DNA from: Cyanobacteria bacterium FACHB-502
Lineage (GTDB): Bacteria > Cyanobacteriota > Cyanobacteriia > Elainellales > Elainellaceae
Length of the DNA stretch: 64,000 bases
Direction: 5' to 3'
Assembly: GCA_014695325.1 (NCBI GenBank)
Contig: JACJNZ010000080.1
Span: 1-64,000, forward strand
A program made the position numbers and the translations under genes. Below the pieces are notes generated by a model. The model was given only the letters and a program-made list of their open reading frames with translations, was not told the DNA's origin and made no database searches. This document shows, in pieces, positions 27,337 through 36,316 of the stretch. Each line of letters opens with the position of its first letter. The first letter of the stretch is position 1.

Positions 27337-27804
27337 ATGACAAAAGCAATTTATCTTGCCAATCCCTATGGATTTTCCAAGCAACAGCGCGATCTACTGC
27401 TGCCGCCGATCGTTTCTGCTCTGGAGTCAATCGGTGTCGAGGTGTGGGAGCCGTTTAGCCGCAACAATCAGGTTGATTTTTCCCAGCCGGGATGGGCATA
27501 TCAGGTGGCTCAGGCAGACCTGAAAGATGTGCAGCAGTGTGATGGCATTTTTGCAATCGTGAACGGAATGCCGCCGGATGAAGGGGTCATGGTCGAGCTA
27601 GGCATAGCGATCGCCCTTCAGAAAGCCATCTTTTTATTTCGAGATGATTTTCGCCGCTGCACGGATAGCGAACAGTATCCGCTGAACTTAATGGTGTTTG
27701 CCGGATTGCCGGAAGCCGATTGGCAGCGGTATTACTATACTTCGGTAGCGGAGATTAGTGCGCCGGAGAAGGCGTTGTATCAGTGGGTGAGGGGGGAGCG
27801 GTAA
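27337..27804 (+). CDS. Nucleoside 2-deoxyribosyltransferase
   Basis: Transfers deoxyribose between bases in nucleoside salvage. The fold starts AIYLANPYGFS; the active-site pattern is PPDEGVMVELGIAIAL, with the likely nucleophile Glu in MVELG, preceded by CDGIFAIVNG. The length of 155 residues is normal. The 3' end (TGGGTGAGGGGGGAGCGGTAA) contains the G-rich motif of the window. It ends 10 bp from the convergent CHAT gene. Confidence 0.88.
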   Translation: MTKAIYLANPYGFSKQQRDLLLPPIVSALESIGVEVWEPFSRNNQVDFSQPGWAYQVAQADLKDVQQCDGIFAIVNGMPPDEGVMVELGIAIALQKAIFLFRDDFRRCTDSEQYPLNLMVFAGLPEADWQRYYYTSVAEISAPEKALYQWVRGER

Positions 27805-27814
27805 AGGGATGTTT

Positions 27815-30800
27815 TTACCAGGGGTTTCCGATGATTGTGAAGGCAGCCCAGTAGTAGGGATGGGAGAGGGAGCCGCTGAGGCTGTTGTCGCCTGGGGGGA
27901 GGGGGATGCTACCAATGCCGGGGATACCCTGGATTTGACCATTGGCGATCGTGACTTGTCCGCGTACCATTGCAATTTGCGCCTGGCGGAGGGCTTCGGC
28001 TTTGATGGGCGCGATCGTGAGGGCGTCGTAGAAGCGGGTCATCAGGGCAGCGGTGGCGGTGTCATTGACGAACCAGAGGCTTGCCACCGCAGATTTAACG
28101 CCTGTTTGCACAGCAAGTCCGGCAAAGCCGAGTTCAGCCTGTTCATTGCCCAGCGCGGTTCGACAGGCACTTAAGACCAGCATTTCCACGGGCGGATCGT
28201 TCCAGCGGAGCTGACGCACCTGATCCATTAGCAGTCGCTCGTCCCAGAACTGGATGTAGGAATTCGTAATGGGTCCGGGGACGAAGTCGGCATGAGTTGC
28301 CAGGTGAATAATGCCAAAGGGCTGGGTCTGGCGAACCTGCTTGAAATTTTCGATCGTGGCATCATTATTCAGCACAATTCTGCCGCCTTGCCAGAGCCGC
28401 AGTACCAGCGTTGAGAGTTCTGTGGGAACGACAGGGAGTGGGTTTTGTCCCTGAGTACTTTCTGAGATGCCCATTGCCAGCAGTTGCGCTCCTCGGACAT
28501 CGACGTAACGGGTGTCGGTCAGGCTAAGGCTGGGCATTAAACCGACGCTGTACTGCTCGATTAAGAACTGTTGTCCGTCATGCAGTGCCGCAAAGGGAAG
28601 CGATCGCAGTCCCATATCGGGCAGAAACACGAGGTTGGTAATGCCCTGGGTTTTCAGCTCATCGGCAAGCGGCGTAATCAGCCATTGATAAAGCTGCTGA
28701 GCATCTGCCAGGTAGCTGGTGGTTTCTAGATTGCGCGGGTTGGTAATCTCACTGCGGAAGTCTTGGGCAAGTTTCAGCAGAGCCGATCGGGTTGCCTCGG
28801 GAACACGCCGCCGGATTAACCCTTGCGCGGTCACGACTACCAGATCAAGCTGATCGCTCTCTTCCGCCAATGGGTCGATCGCCAGTGGGTTTATGCCTTC
28901 TGGCACAAAAGAAATGTAGATAAATGCAGGCTGTTCGCCCGTTGCTTGCTGGATATCCTGCGCCAGCTCCTTTGCTTGATCCAGGGTAACGATCGGCTGA
29001 GGCGGCAGCCCTAAATAGTCCTCAAAGTCACTTGAATACTGCCGTTCTAGCCGGGGTAGATCAGTGTCGATCAAGGTTGGCGGCAGCGTTACCTGGGGAA
29101 TAGGCTGGGTCAGTGGCGGAGTATCCACACGCGGATCAGCAGATGTTAGCGGTTCGGATGGGGATGGGGGCAGCGGGCTGGGGGATGGCCTGGGGTCAGG
29201 GGGGCGGGGATCGGGATCAGGATCAGGCGTGGGTCGAGGATCGGGATCAGGATCAGGCGTGGGTCGAGGATCGGGACCTGGTCTGGGTCGGGGACCGGGC
29301 GTGGGAGGATTACGAATCATGACTTGAACAGCGATCGGTGCAGAGCTAGATAGAGACGGCACACCGTTCGCCAGATCCACAGCAACGACTTCAAACACAG
29401 GCAAAATGGCAGGCACATCAAGCGGCGGCGTATAGACCAGCGTATCGGTCGGAGCCAGCAGGGTTCCCGGCAGAATGGGCACTCCGTTGAGTGTCAGGGT
29501 TCCTTCGAGTGGGAGGGAAGTTAGCCGCAGCAGTGTCACATCGCCGTTGGGGTCGGTGACTCCGGCGACAAAACTGCTGACTGGAATCGAGAGCGGCTCA
29601 CCCACCAGCGTGGCTAGGGCAGTGGTTCCTGGCGTAATCGTGGGGGCGGCATTTACTGAAGCGATCGCAATCGCAGGTTCAGGATTGAGCGTGTTTCCGG
29701 CAGGTGCGACGGTATAGTTGCCTGAAGCGATCGTGCCTCCTGGTCCTGCAGTAAGGCTTCCGGCACTGCCGCTCAGGGTAGTCCCGGCGATTCCGGGTGT
29801 GCCGACGACAAACGGGCGGTTTTCAGCTCCGCCTGCAAACTGAATGGCGATCGTTCCCGGTACGCCGCCATCCAAGCCGCCGGTGACATCGATACTGGCT
29901 GCGATTCCCTCCTCGGTGGGCAAAGTGCCTGTAAGCTGCACTCGATCGCCTGCAATTGCGACATCCCCTGCTTCACCAGAAGGACTGGAAGCATCGATCG
30001 TCTCGACGGTGACATTGCCCTGCGAACTGGCGATCGTCACATCCCCTGCAAGCGCACCAAACCCTGCTGCGGTCGAAATTGCGCCTGTTGTAATGTCTCC
30101 GGTTGCGGTCAGCGTGACATCGCCTGAAGCTCCTACAAATTCACCAAACCCGCTCTGAGTGAGAATGTTGCCTGTAGCGATCGTGGCTCCAGAAATCGTC
30201 AGATCGCGTCCGTTGGTAAAAATGGTCGATGTGGGACTAAAGAATCCTCCTGTTCTGTCTCCGTCTGCATCGGCTGTAAAGCGAATCGAGCCGCCGGAAC
30301 TAGGGACAAACGACAGGGTGGCGATCGAGGGAGAAACCGTGATGTTGTTGGTGGCTTCTAGAATGATATCGGCAGTCTGAGCCGTGAGCGTAGCTGCGTC
30401 GATCGTGATATCGCCTGCAAATTCGCCTGCCAAAATATCTGGCAAAGCGGTGTCCGTACCGGGAGTCGTGGGGGCTGTGTCAGAAATCAGAATATTGGTT
30501 GGGTCAAGCAGGAGTGTGCCTAGACGACCGTTTGCTGCACTTAGGTTGACCTGTCCGGCAAAGGTAAGCTGCCCCCGGCTCGATACTTCCGCAAAGCCCC
30601 CGTTTCCGCCCGTTGCGCCCCCCGTCGCGCTGATGTTGCCAAAGAATTGCGTCCCCTGCTCTGACCAAATGATGACCTGTCCTCCGTTGCCTGCTGCCGT
30701 TGCGGAGTTGGCATTTGCAGCCAGGCTAGAACTGGGATCAACATAAACAATCTGAGACTGGGGTAATGTACCTGTGCCTTGCAGGTTGCCGCCGACCCGG

Positions 30801-31816
30801 ATTCTTCCACCTGTCGCGCTCGATGCATCCAAACTGGCATCCAGCAGGGCAATTCGATCGCCCACCACCGTAATTTCAGAACTTGCGGGTGTTCCTAACG
30901 TTGCTGCATTCAGGGTTCCAGAGACGATCGCCGTTCCGGGCTGTGTGGGAATCACTGTTCCCGACCCGCGAAGCTGCACCGTCCCGTCGGGCTGGACGAT
31001 TAGATCGGTTGCGCTTTGAAGCTCTTCGCCACCGGTAAGCAGGGACGGCAGGGAAAGTGGACTGGTTGGAAGCGGGGCATCGGTAGCATTTGCTGAACTT
31101 TCAGTGGGCAGTTCCAGGCTGAGCAGCGATCCGGTTTGGCTAAGGCGCACTCGACGGGTTCCAGGTACGGCGGCGATCGTCAAATTTCCCCCTGGTGCAG
31201 CAATTTCGCCGGTGTTCACCACAGTTCCGCCCAGCAGCGTCAGAGATTGTCCCTCAGTAACCGTTAGATTGCCAGAGTTCACGATCGCCCCCGGCTGAGT
31301 CAGGGCAAAGTCAAACCCGATCGGCTCGCCTATCAGCGCGGCATAGTCAGGGCGACCAACGTTGCTCAGCCAACTGTTAGCAAAGCCAATTCCCGTTGCG
31401 GTTGTAGCCGTAAACGCTGCTGGAACATCGAGCCGTGCATTTCGCCCAAAAATAATCCCTGCCGGATTGATCAGATAGAGATTAGAATTACCGCCCGACA
31501 CGCGTAAAATGCCGTCAATCAGCGAAGCATCGCCGCCCCGAATCCGAGCCAGAATATTACGAATCGCCGGATCAGACTGAAAGTTAGCAATCTGTTCTCG
31601 GCTCAGCCCAAACCGCTCAAAGCTGTGAAATAAATTTCTGCCGTCCCGCGATCGTCGTCCCCCCTCGATATCAAAACGATTGCCACGCTGCCGTACCTGC
31701 GTTCGAGTTCCATCATTTGCCGGAGCAATGCGCTGCGCCAGAACCGGAGAAGCAGTAAAGATTGCCAGCAGCACCAGCAGCAGCCGAAAAGCCGGGGGGC
31801 AGGAAGTCTTAGACAT
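27815..31816 (-). CDS. Secreted two-partner-secretion protein with C-terminal CHAT peptidase domain
   Basis: 1333 residues. A Sec signal peptide (LLLVLLAIFTASPVLAQ) is followed by the filamentous-haemagglutinin N-terminal/TPS domain (FHSFERFGLSREQIANFQSD, YLINPAGIIFGRNARLDVPA, NSGNLTVTEGQSLTLLGGTV). Residues about 260-850 form a repetitive beta-helix-like stalk. A Pro/Asp linker (PRPTPDPDPD units) fills about 845-905. From about 930 on is a CHAT domain with the caspase-like dyad: His1175 in HLATHADF and Cys1218 in LSACRTALG, then SAVASLWFVND. No TpsB/Omp85 partner gene is in the window. The architecture recurs in cyanobacteria, but substrates are not established. Confidence 0.9.
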   Translation of the reverse strand: MSKTSCPPAFRLLLVLLAIFTASPVLAQRIAPANDGTRTQVRQRGNRFDIEGGRRSRDGRNLFHSFERFGLSREQIANFQSDPAIRNILARIRGGDASLIDGILRVSGGNSNLYLINPAGIIFGRNARLDVPAAFTATTATGIGFANSWLSNVGRPDYAALIGEPIGFDFALTQPGAIVNSGNLTVTEGQSLTLLGGTVVNTGEIAAPGGNLTIAAVPGTRRVRLSQTGSLLSLELPTESSANATDAPLPTSPLSLPSLLTGGEELQSATDLIVQPDGTVQLRGSGTVIPTQPGTAIVSGTLNAATLGTPASSEITVVGDRIALLDASLDASSATGGRIRVGGNLQGTGTLPQSQIVYVDPSSSLAANANSATAAGNGGQVIIWSEQGTQFFGNISATGGATGGNGGFAEVSSRGQLTFAGQVNLSAANGRLGTLLLDPTNILISDTAPTTPGTDTALPDILAGEFAGDITIDAATLTAQTADIILEATNNITVSPSIATLSFVPSSGGSIRFTADADGDRTGGFFSPTSTIFTNGRDLTISGATIATGNILTQSGFGEFVGASGDVTLTATGDITTGAISTAAGFGALAGDVTIASSQGNVTVETIDASSPSGEAGDVAIAGDRVQLTGTLPTEEGIAASIDVTGGLDGGVPGTIAIQFAGGAENRPFVVGTPGIAGTTLSGSAGSLTAGPGGTIASGNYTVAPAGNTLNPEPAIAIASVNAAPTITPGTTALATLVGEPLSIPVSSFVAGVTDPNGDVTLLRLTSLPLEGTLTLNGVPILPGTLLAPTDTLVYTPPLDVPAILPVFEVVAVDLANGVPSLSSSAPIAVQVMIRNPPTPGPRPRPGPDPRPTPDPDPDPRPTPDPDPDPRPPDPRPSPSPLPPSPSEPLTSADPRVDTPPLTQPIPQVTLPPTLIDTDLPRLERQYSSDFEDYLGLPPQPIVTLDQAKELAQDIQQATGEQPAFIYISFVPEGINPLAIDPLAEESDQLDLVVVTAQGLIRRRVPEATRSALLKLAQDFRSEITNPRNLETTSYLADAQQLYQWLITPLADELKTQGITNLVFLPDMGLRSLPFAALHDGQQFLIEQYSVGLMPSLSLTDTRYVDVRGAQLLAMGISESTQGQNPLPVVPTELSTLVLRLWQGGRIVLNNDATIENFKQVRQTQPFGIIHLATHADFVPGPITNSYIQFWDERLLMDQVRQLRWNDPPVEMLVLSACRTALGNEQAELGFAGLAVQTGVKSAVASLWFVNDTATAALMTRFYDALTIAPIKAEALRQAQIAMVRGQVTIANGQIQGIPGIGSIPLPPGDNSLSGSLSHPYYWAAFTIIGNPW
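29201..29280. repeat. 30-bp tandem repeat in the CHAT gene
   Basis: The unit GGGTCGAGGATCGGGATCAG plus GATCAGGCGT occurs about 2.7 times (29201, 29231, 29261). On the coding strand it encodes the Pro/Asp linker, ten residues per unit. Confidence 0.9.
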
Positions 31817-31928
31817 GGGGCATCAGGTCTAGTCAGAACAGCTCAGAAAAGCTTTGAAAAGCAACGATGATTGCCCAAACCACCTTTCTAGCCCTCTAAT
31901 TTTGGGGAAACCGAGTTCTCCTTTGGCT

Positions 31929-31965
31929 TCTCAAAGTTCCCCGAAGTTGGGGGATTTAGGAGGCG
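31929..31965. repeat. Dispersed GGGGGATTTAGGGGGC-type repeat, copy 2
   Basis: TCTCAAAGTTCCCCGAAGTT followed by GGGGGATTTAGGAGGCG. It lies in the 325-bp spacer between the CHAT and ureD genes, which otherwise holds no supported gene. Confidence 0.75.
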
Positions 31966-32141
31966 ATGTTGAACCTCGAACACTTCTCAGACAGCTTCTC
32001 CCTCTTACGTTACGTTAGGCGATCGGGTGATTCCGTACAAACGCGCAAAAAATTAATGCAGGACAGCTTCAGGATTTGATCCATTGGTTTTAGGGTGAGG
32101 TTCGCTAAAGTAATGCGTGATGTGAACGACCAACCTCACCC

Positions 32142-33035
32142 TTGACTGCCCTAACTCCCTTGACTGCCCCCAATCCGCCAACCTCCTGGCACGGACACCT
32201 TGAATTAGACTACGCCCAACGCGAGGAAAAGACGATTCTCGATCGCGTCTTTGTCCAGGCTCCTCTGAAAGTGCAGCGTCCTTTTTATCCTGAAGCCGGA
32301 ACCTGTCATACCGTGATGCTGCATACGGCGGGAGGCATTGTGGGGGGCGATTGGCTCTCGCTGCAAATCAACCTTCAGCCCCAGACTCACGCCCTGCTTA
32401 CCTCTGCGGCGGCTGCCAAAGTCTATCGCAGTAACGGTCAAGAGGCACAGCAAATCACGCACATCAAAATCGGCGCATCTGCCTGTCTGGAATGGTTTCC
32501 GCAGGAGACGATCGTGTTTGACGGGGCGCAGTATGCTCAGCAGCTCAAAGTCGAGCTAGAACCAGGCGCAATCTGGATGGGTTGGGACATTACCCGGTTA
32601 GGACGCAGTGCCCGAGGCGAACGGTTTAACGGAGGCTACTGGCGCTCGAAAACCGAAGTCTGGCAAAACGAGCGGCTGTTGTGGATTGACCCGCAAGGCA
32701 TTCAGGGCGGACATGAGATGATGACGAGCCTGCACGGACTCGCCGGATACCCCGTGATCGGCAGCTTTGTGTTCATCGGACGCGAAGTTTCCCCCGATCG
32801 AGTTAAGGCGGCAAGAACTGCATGGTATCCCGAAGGCAAAGAACCCGAAGATTCTATTTCCCTGCATGAATCAGCCAATCAAGTCGGAGTGACTCGCCTC
32901 ACCGCCGGATTGCTCTGCCGCTATCGCGGAAACTCTACTCTAGAAGCCAGAAAATGGTTTATGCGGGTCTGGGAACTGGTGCGGCAGGAGGAGTTGGGGC
33001 GATCGATTTGTGTGCCGAGGGTGTGGCAGATTTAG
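32142..33035 (+). CDS. ureD: Urease accessory protein UreD
   Basis: UreD (UreH) acts with UreF and UreG to insert nickel into apo-urease. Recognisable blocks are HTAGGIVGGDWLSLQI, TSAAAAKVYRSNG, LEWFPQETIVFDGA and WDITRLGRSARGERFNGGYW. The start is a TTG at 32142; the same TTGACTGCCC sequence recurs 18 bases later. No ureA, ureB, ureC or other ure gene is present in the window, so ureD is separated from any urease cluster. The stop codon lies in a partial copy of a dispersed repeat (TTTAGGGGGC). Confidence 0.92.
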   Translation: MTALTPLTAPNPPTSWHGHLELDYAQREEKTILDRVFVQAPLKVQRPFYPEAGTCHTVMLHTAGGIVGGDWLSLQINLQPQTHALLTSAAAAKVYRSNGQEAQQITHIKIGASACLEWFPQETIVFDGAQYAQQLKVELEPGAIWMGWDITRLGRSARGERFNGGYWRSKTEVWQNERLLWIDPQGIQGGHEMMTSLHGLAGYPVIGSFVFIGREVSPDRVKAARTAWYPEGKEPEDSISLHESANQVGVTRLTAGLLCRYRGNSTLEARKWFMRVWELVRQEELGRSICVPRVWQI

Positions 33036-33044
33036 GGGGCAATG
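33029..33044. repeat. Dispersed GGGGGATTTAGGGGGC-type repeat, partial copy 3
   Basis: GATTTAGGGGGCAATG overlaps the ureD stop codon; the same 16 bases, apart from the first, occur in the other copies. Confidence 0.6.
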
Positions 33045-33085
33045 CAGAATCTCCACTGATCAAACAACCTCTGAGGGAGTGCAAT

Positions 33086-33529
33086 GTGAAAATTGTCGAA
33101 GTGACGCAACATGATTTCAATGAATGGCTGAATTTAGCGTTGAAACTCTGGTCAGACGATTTTGCTGAAGCAATGCAGATTACTTTGACAGAAATTCTCC
33201 AATCCCCTCGTCAGGCAGGTTTCCTGATTAGAAATGATGCTGGAACCGCGATCGGTTTTATGAATCTTTCGCTTCGATCGGACTATGTACCAGGGGCGAG
33301 TCGCAGCCCGGTTGCTTATATCGAAGGAATTTATGTGGAAGATGAATACCGCAAACAGGGAGTCGGTACGGCTTTAATTCACTATGCCGAACAGTGGGCA
33401 CTGGAGCATGGCTGTGTAGAACTCGCTTCAGACGCTTTACTCGACAACGCTATAAGCCATGAATTTCACAGCAAAATGGGGTTTCAGGAAGTAGAACGGG
33501 TTGTCGCCTACATCAAACCCATTCTTTAA
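33086..33529 (+). CDS. GNAT acetyltransferase, aminoglycoside 6'-N-acetyltransferase-like
   Basis: Acetyl-CoA-dependent transferase of 147 residues. From memory of AAC(6')-I enzymes, it shares LRSDYVPG...SPVAYIEGIYV, EYRKQGVGTALI (the acetyl-CoA loop QGVGTA), LASDALLDN and MGFQEVERVVAYIK. The GTG at 33086 begins the conserved part and has GAGGGAG upstream. A longer open frame to 32954 overlaps ureD and is unlikely. It lies 50 bp behind ureD. Real activity could be aminoglycoside acetylation or another amine substrate. Confidence 0.8.
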   Translation: MKIVEVTQHDFNEWLNLALKLWSDDFAEAMQITLTEILQSPRQAGFLIRNDAGTAIGFMNLSLRSDYVPGASRSPVAYIEGIYVEDEYRKQGVGTALIHYAEQWALEHGCVELASDALLDNAISHEFHSKMGFQEVERVVAYIKPIL

Positions 33530-33630
33530 ACTCATTCCTTTGCCCAACGAATGCTGTTCTCGCTCCGCCACTCCCCCATAATAAAAGAAGAAATGTAAAC
33601 AGATGTTTCACGGGGTATCGGTAGCGCATC

Positions 33631-35142
33631 ATGGCGAGAGATCTACGCGAATTTTTGCAGTTGCTCGAAGATCGGGGACAGCTCCGACGCATCAAAGCCC
33701 TCGTCGATCCGAATCTAGAGATCTCCGAGATCAGTAACCGGATGCTGCAATCAGGTGGACCCGCGCTGCTGTTTGAAAATGTGAAAGGCGCAGATTATCC
33801 GGTTGCAATCAACGTGATGGGAACCGTGGAGCGCATTTGCTGGGCGATGAATATGGAGCGTCCTGAGGAACTGGAAGCTCTCGGCAAAAAGCTGGCGTTG
33901 CTCTATCAGCCCCGTCCTCCCAAAAAGATTTCGCAGGCGATCGAGCTGGGTCAAGCGTTATTTGACGTGATTAAAGCAAAGCCTGGACGCAATTTCTTTC
34001 CACCCTGTCAGCAAGTTGTCCTGAAGGACGATCAGGTGGATTTAACCAAACTCCCGCTGCTGCGCGTCTATCCCGGTGACGCAGAGCGTGTGATTACGCT
34101 GGGCTTGATGATCACCAAAGATCCGGAAAATCGCACCGTAAATGTGGGTGTCTATCGCTTGCAGCTTCAGTCCAAAAATACGATGACCGTACAGTGGCTC
34201 TCGATTCGGGGTGCAACCCGTCACCTCCGAAAAGCGGCAGAGCGGGGTCAAAAGCTGGAAGTCGCTGTGGCTCTGGGGGTTGATCCACTCCTGATCATGG
34301 CAGCCGCGACTCCGATTCCGGTGGATCTATCTGAATGGCTGTTTGCCGGACTCTACAGCGGCGAAGGCGTAAAGCTGGCAAAGTGTAAAACGATCGACTT
34401 AGAAGTCCCCGCAGATGCAGAGTTTGTCCTGGAAGGCACGATTACTCCAGGCGAAACGGCGATCGACGGTCCCGCAGGTGACCACATGGGCTTTTATGGC
34501 GGCATCAATGAAAAAGCTCCCCTGATTCGCTTCCATACCGTGACGCACCGCAAAGATCCGGTTTACATGACCACGTTTAGCGGTCGTCCACCCAAAGAAG
34601 ACGCAATGATGGCACTGGCTCTAAACCGCATCTACACCCCCATTTTGCGGCAGCAGGTTCCCGAAATTGTGGATTTCTTCCTGCCGATGGAAACCCTGAG
34701 CTACAAGGCGGCAGTCCTGGCGATCGACAAGGCATATCCCGGTCACGCAAGACGGGCAGCAATGGCTTTCTGGAGTGCCCTGCCCCAGTTCAACTACACG
34801 AAATTTGTGATCGTGGTGGATAAGGACATTAATATTCGCGACCCGCGTCAGGTGGTCTGGTCGATCGCCTCCAAGGTTGATCCGGGACGTGATGTGTTTA
34901 TCCTGCCCGACACCCCTTTCGACTCCCTCGACTTTGCCACCGAAAAAGCAGGACTGGGCGGACGGATGGGCATTGATGCTACCACCAAAATTCCGCCAGA
35001 AACCGATCGCTACTGGCATGAGCCGCTTCAATCTGACCCCGATACTGCCGCAATGGTTAATCGACGCTGGGCGGAATACGGCTTAGCCGATCTGAAACTG
35101 GATGAAGTGAATCCGAATCTGTTTGGCTATGACATTCGCTAA
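33631..35142 (+). CDS. ubiD: UbiD-family prenylated-FMN-dependent decarboxylase
   Basis: Decarboxylates the prenylated aromatic intermediate in plastoquinone biosynthesis; it needs prenyl-FMN made by UbiX. The N-terminus is RDLREFLQLLEDRGQLRRIK, followed by PALLFENVKG. The prFMN/metal-binding region is GVYRLQLQSKNTMTVQWL, and the catalytic region has ETAIDGPAGDHMGFYG. It is complete at 503 residues. UbiX is not in the window. Confidence 0.92.
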   Translation: MARDLREFLQLLEDRGQLRRIKALVDPNLEISEISNRMLQSGGPALLFENVKGADYPVAINVMGTVERICWAMNMERPEELEALGKKLALLYQPRPPKKISQAIELGQALFDVIKAKPGRNFFPPCQQVVLKDDQVDLTKLPLLRVYPGDAERVITLGLMITKDPENRTVNVGVYRLQLQSKNTMTVQWLSIRGATRHLRKAAERGQKLEVAVALGVDPLLIMAAATPIPVDLSEWLFAGLYSGEGVKLAKCKTIDLEVPADAEFVLEGTITPGETAIDGPAGDHMGFYGGINEKAPLIRFHTVTHRKDPVYMTTFSGRPPKEDAMMALALNRIYTPILRQQVPEIVDFFLPMETLSYKAAVLAIDKAYPGHARRAAMAFWSALPQFNYTKFVIVVDKDINIRDPRQVVWSIASKVDPGRDVFILPDTPFDSLDFATEKAGLGGRMGIDATTKIPPETDRYWHEPLQSDPDTAAMVNRRWAEYGLADLKLDEVNPNLFGYDIR

Positions 35143-35180
35143 CCGCTGAAGGGATTTTGGAGCAGTGTTCTAGTTTCTAC

Positions 35181-35220
35181 ATCGCCTTCTAAATCCCCCA
35201 ACGCTGGGGGACTTTGATCC
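35181..35220. repeat. Dispersed repeat, copy 4, opposite orientation
   Basis: CTAAATCCCCCAACGCTGGG followed by GGACTTTGATCC, the reverse complement of the other copies, with a short CCCCCA...TGGGGG stem. It lies between convergent ubiD and the glycosyltransferase and could end both transcripts. Confidence 0.75.
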
Positions 35221-35275
35221 TTTGGTAGTTCCTTAGAGAGGAGCGAATTCATGCTGCAATTCAGCAGTGCCCGGT

Positions 35276-36292
35276 CTACTGGAGCGCAGGATTTTCTGAA
35301 AGTGAACTGTCTCTTTTGAGCCGCCGCTCTTTAGAGTGGATGAGAATCGATCGCGCAACGGAAGGGGACAGAACCATGTTGAATACAATTTTTGTCAACG
35401 CAATCTTGATCAACGCCTGTCGTCGCCAAAGCATTGATGGCTCATATCGAAAAGCTTGAAATAAATAGCGCAGAGCAATTAGATTACTCCGGCGCGATCG
35501 ACTCACTTCCGCCGCTCTTAACCCCAGATAAAAATATAAGTTGCTAAAACTCTGGTTTTTGAGGGATTGAATTGACTCAGTAGCTTCTGTAAAACAGCGA
35601 TCGAGAATCCGCATGCAGTTTCTTTCGATTCCCTTGACATTGGTAGACGCAGACCCAGGTGAAATGCGATATAAAACTTGAACTTGGGGAACACAAACAA
35701 ACGAATAATGAGCAGCAAGCCGGAGCCACATATCCCAATCTTGCGAATTGCTCAACGATGCATCAAAGTTTCCAATTTCCGAGAATGCCCGCTTACAAAT
35801 GAGCGTATTGGAACCGTTTTCAATGAAGTTCATTAACAGCAGTTTTGCATAAACATTGCCGCTGTGTTTCGCATGGCAGCCTTTACGATAAAAGCGATCG
35901 GCTTCGTCAATATAATCAGTCCAGCTATAGGCAACTGCTGCTTCCGGGTGAGTTTGTAAAGCATGAAGCTGCAACTCTAACTTCTTCGGCGTCCAAACAT
36001 CATCTGCGTCAAGCAGTGCAATGTAATCCCCAGATGCCTGCTCAATACCACGATTTCGAGTGGCAGACGAACCCGCGTGTTCACAGGAAAATACTTTGAT
36101 GCGAGGATCGGAAAAACGCTTCGCAATCTCTAACGTTGCGTCTTTTGATTCATCATCAACGATGAGCAGCTCAAAATAGGTGTAAGTCTGGATTAAGACT
36201 GATTGAATTGTTCTTTGAATTGTTGCCTCAGCATTATAAGCCGGAATCACAATTGAAATGAGCGGAGGTGAAATGGAAGGAGGATTAATCAT
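35276..36292 (-). CDS. Glycosyltransferase family 2 protein
   Basis: Inverting GT-A sugar transferase with LISIVIPAYNAEATIQRTIQ at the start, nucleotide-binding VDDESKD, GSSATRNRGIEQASG, the metal-binding DADD in ALLDADDVWTPKK and SQDWDMWLRLA for the acceptor loop. The C-terminal ~110 residues are basic and helical. The ATG at 36292 is preferred over an upstream TTG at 36310. It follows hpsE by 24 bp on the same strand, so both probably act in exopolysaccharide synthesis. Confidence 0.88.
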   Translation of the reverse strand: MINPPSISPPLISIVIPAYNAEATIQRTIQSVLIQTYTYFELLIVDDESKDATLEIAKRFSDPRIKVFSCEHAGSSATRNRGIEQASGDYIALLDADDVWTPKKLELQLHALQTHPEAAVAYSWTDYIDEADRFYRKGCHAKHSGNVYAKLLLMNFIENGSNTLICKRAFSEIGNFDASLSNSQDWDMWLRLAAHYSFVCVPQVQVLYRISPGSASTNVKGIERNCMRILDRCFTEATESIQSLKNQSFSNLYFYLGLRAAEVSRSRRSNLIALRYLFQAFRYEPSMLWRRQALIKIALTKIVFNMVLSPSVARSILIHSKERRLKRDSSLSENPALQ

Positions 36293-36316
36293 TGCTCTAC
36301 TAACTCGCAATTGAGT

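Noticed and set aside
29064-29327. Gly/Ser-repeat ORFs opposite the CHAT gene
   Set aside because: Created by the antisense of the Pro/Asp repeat linker.
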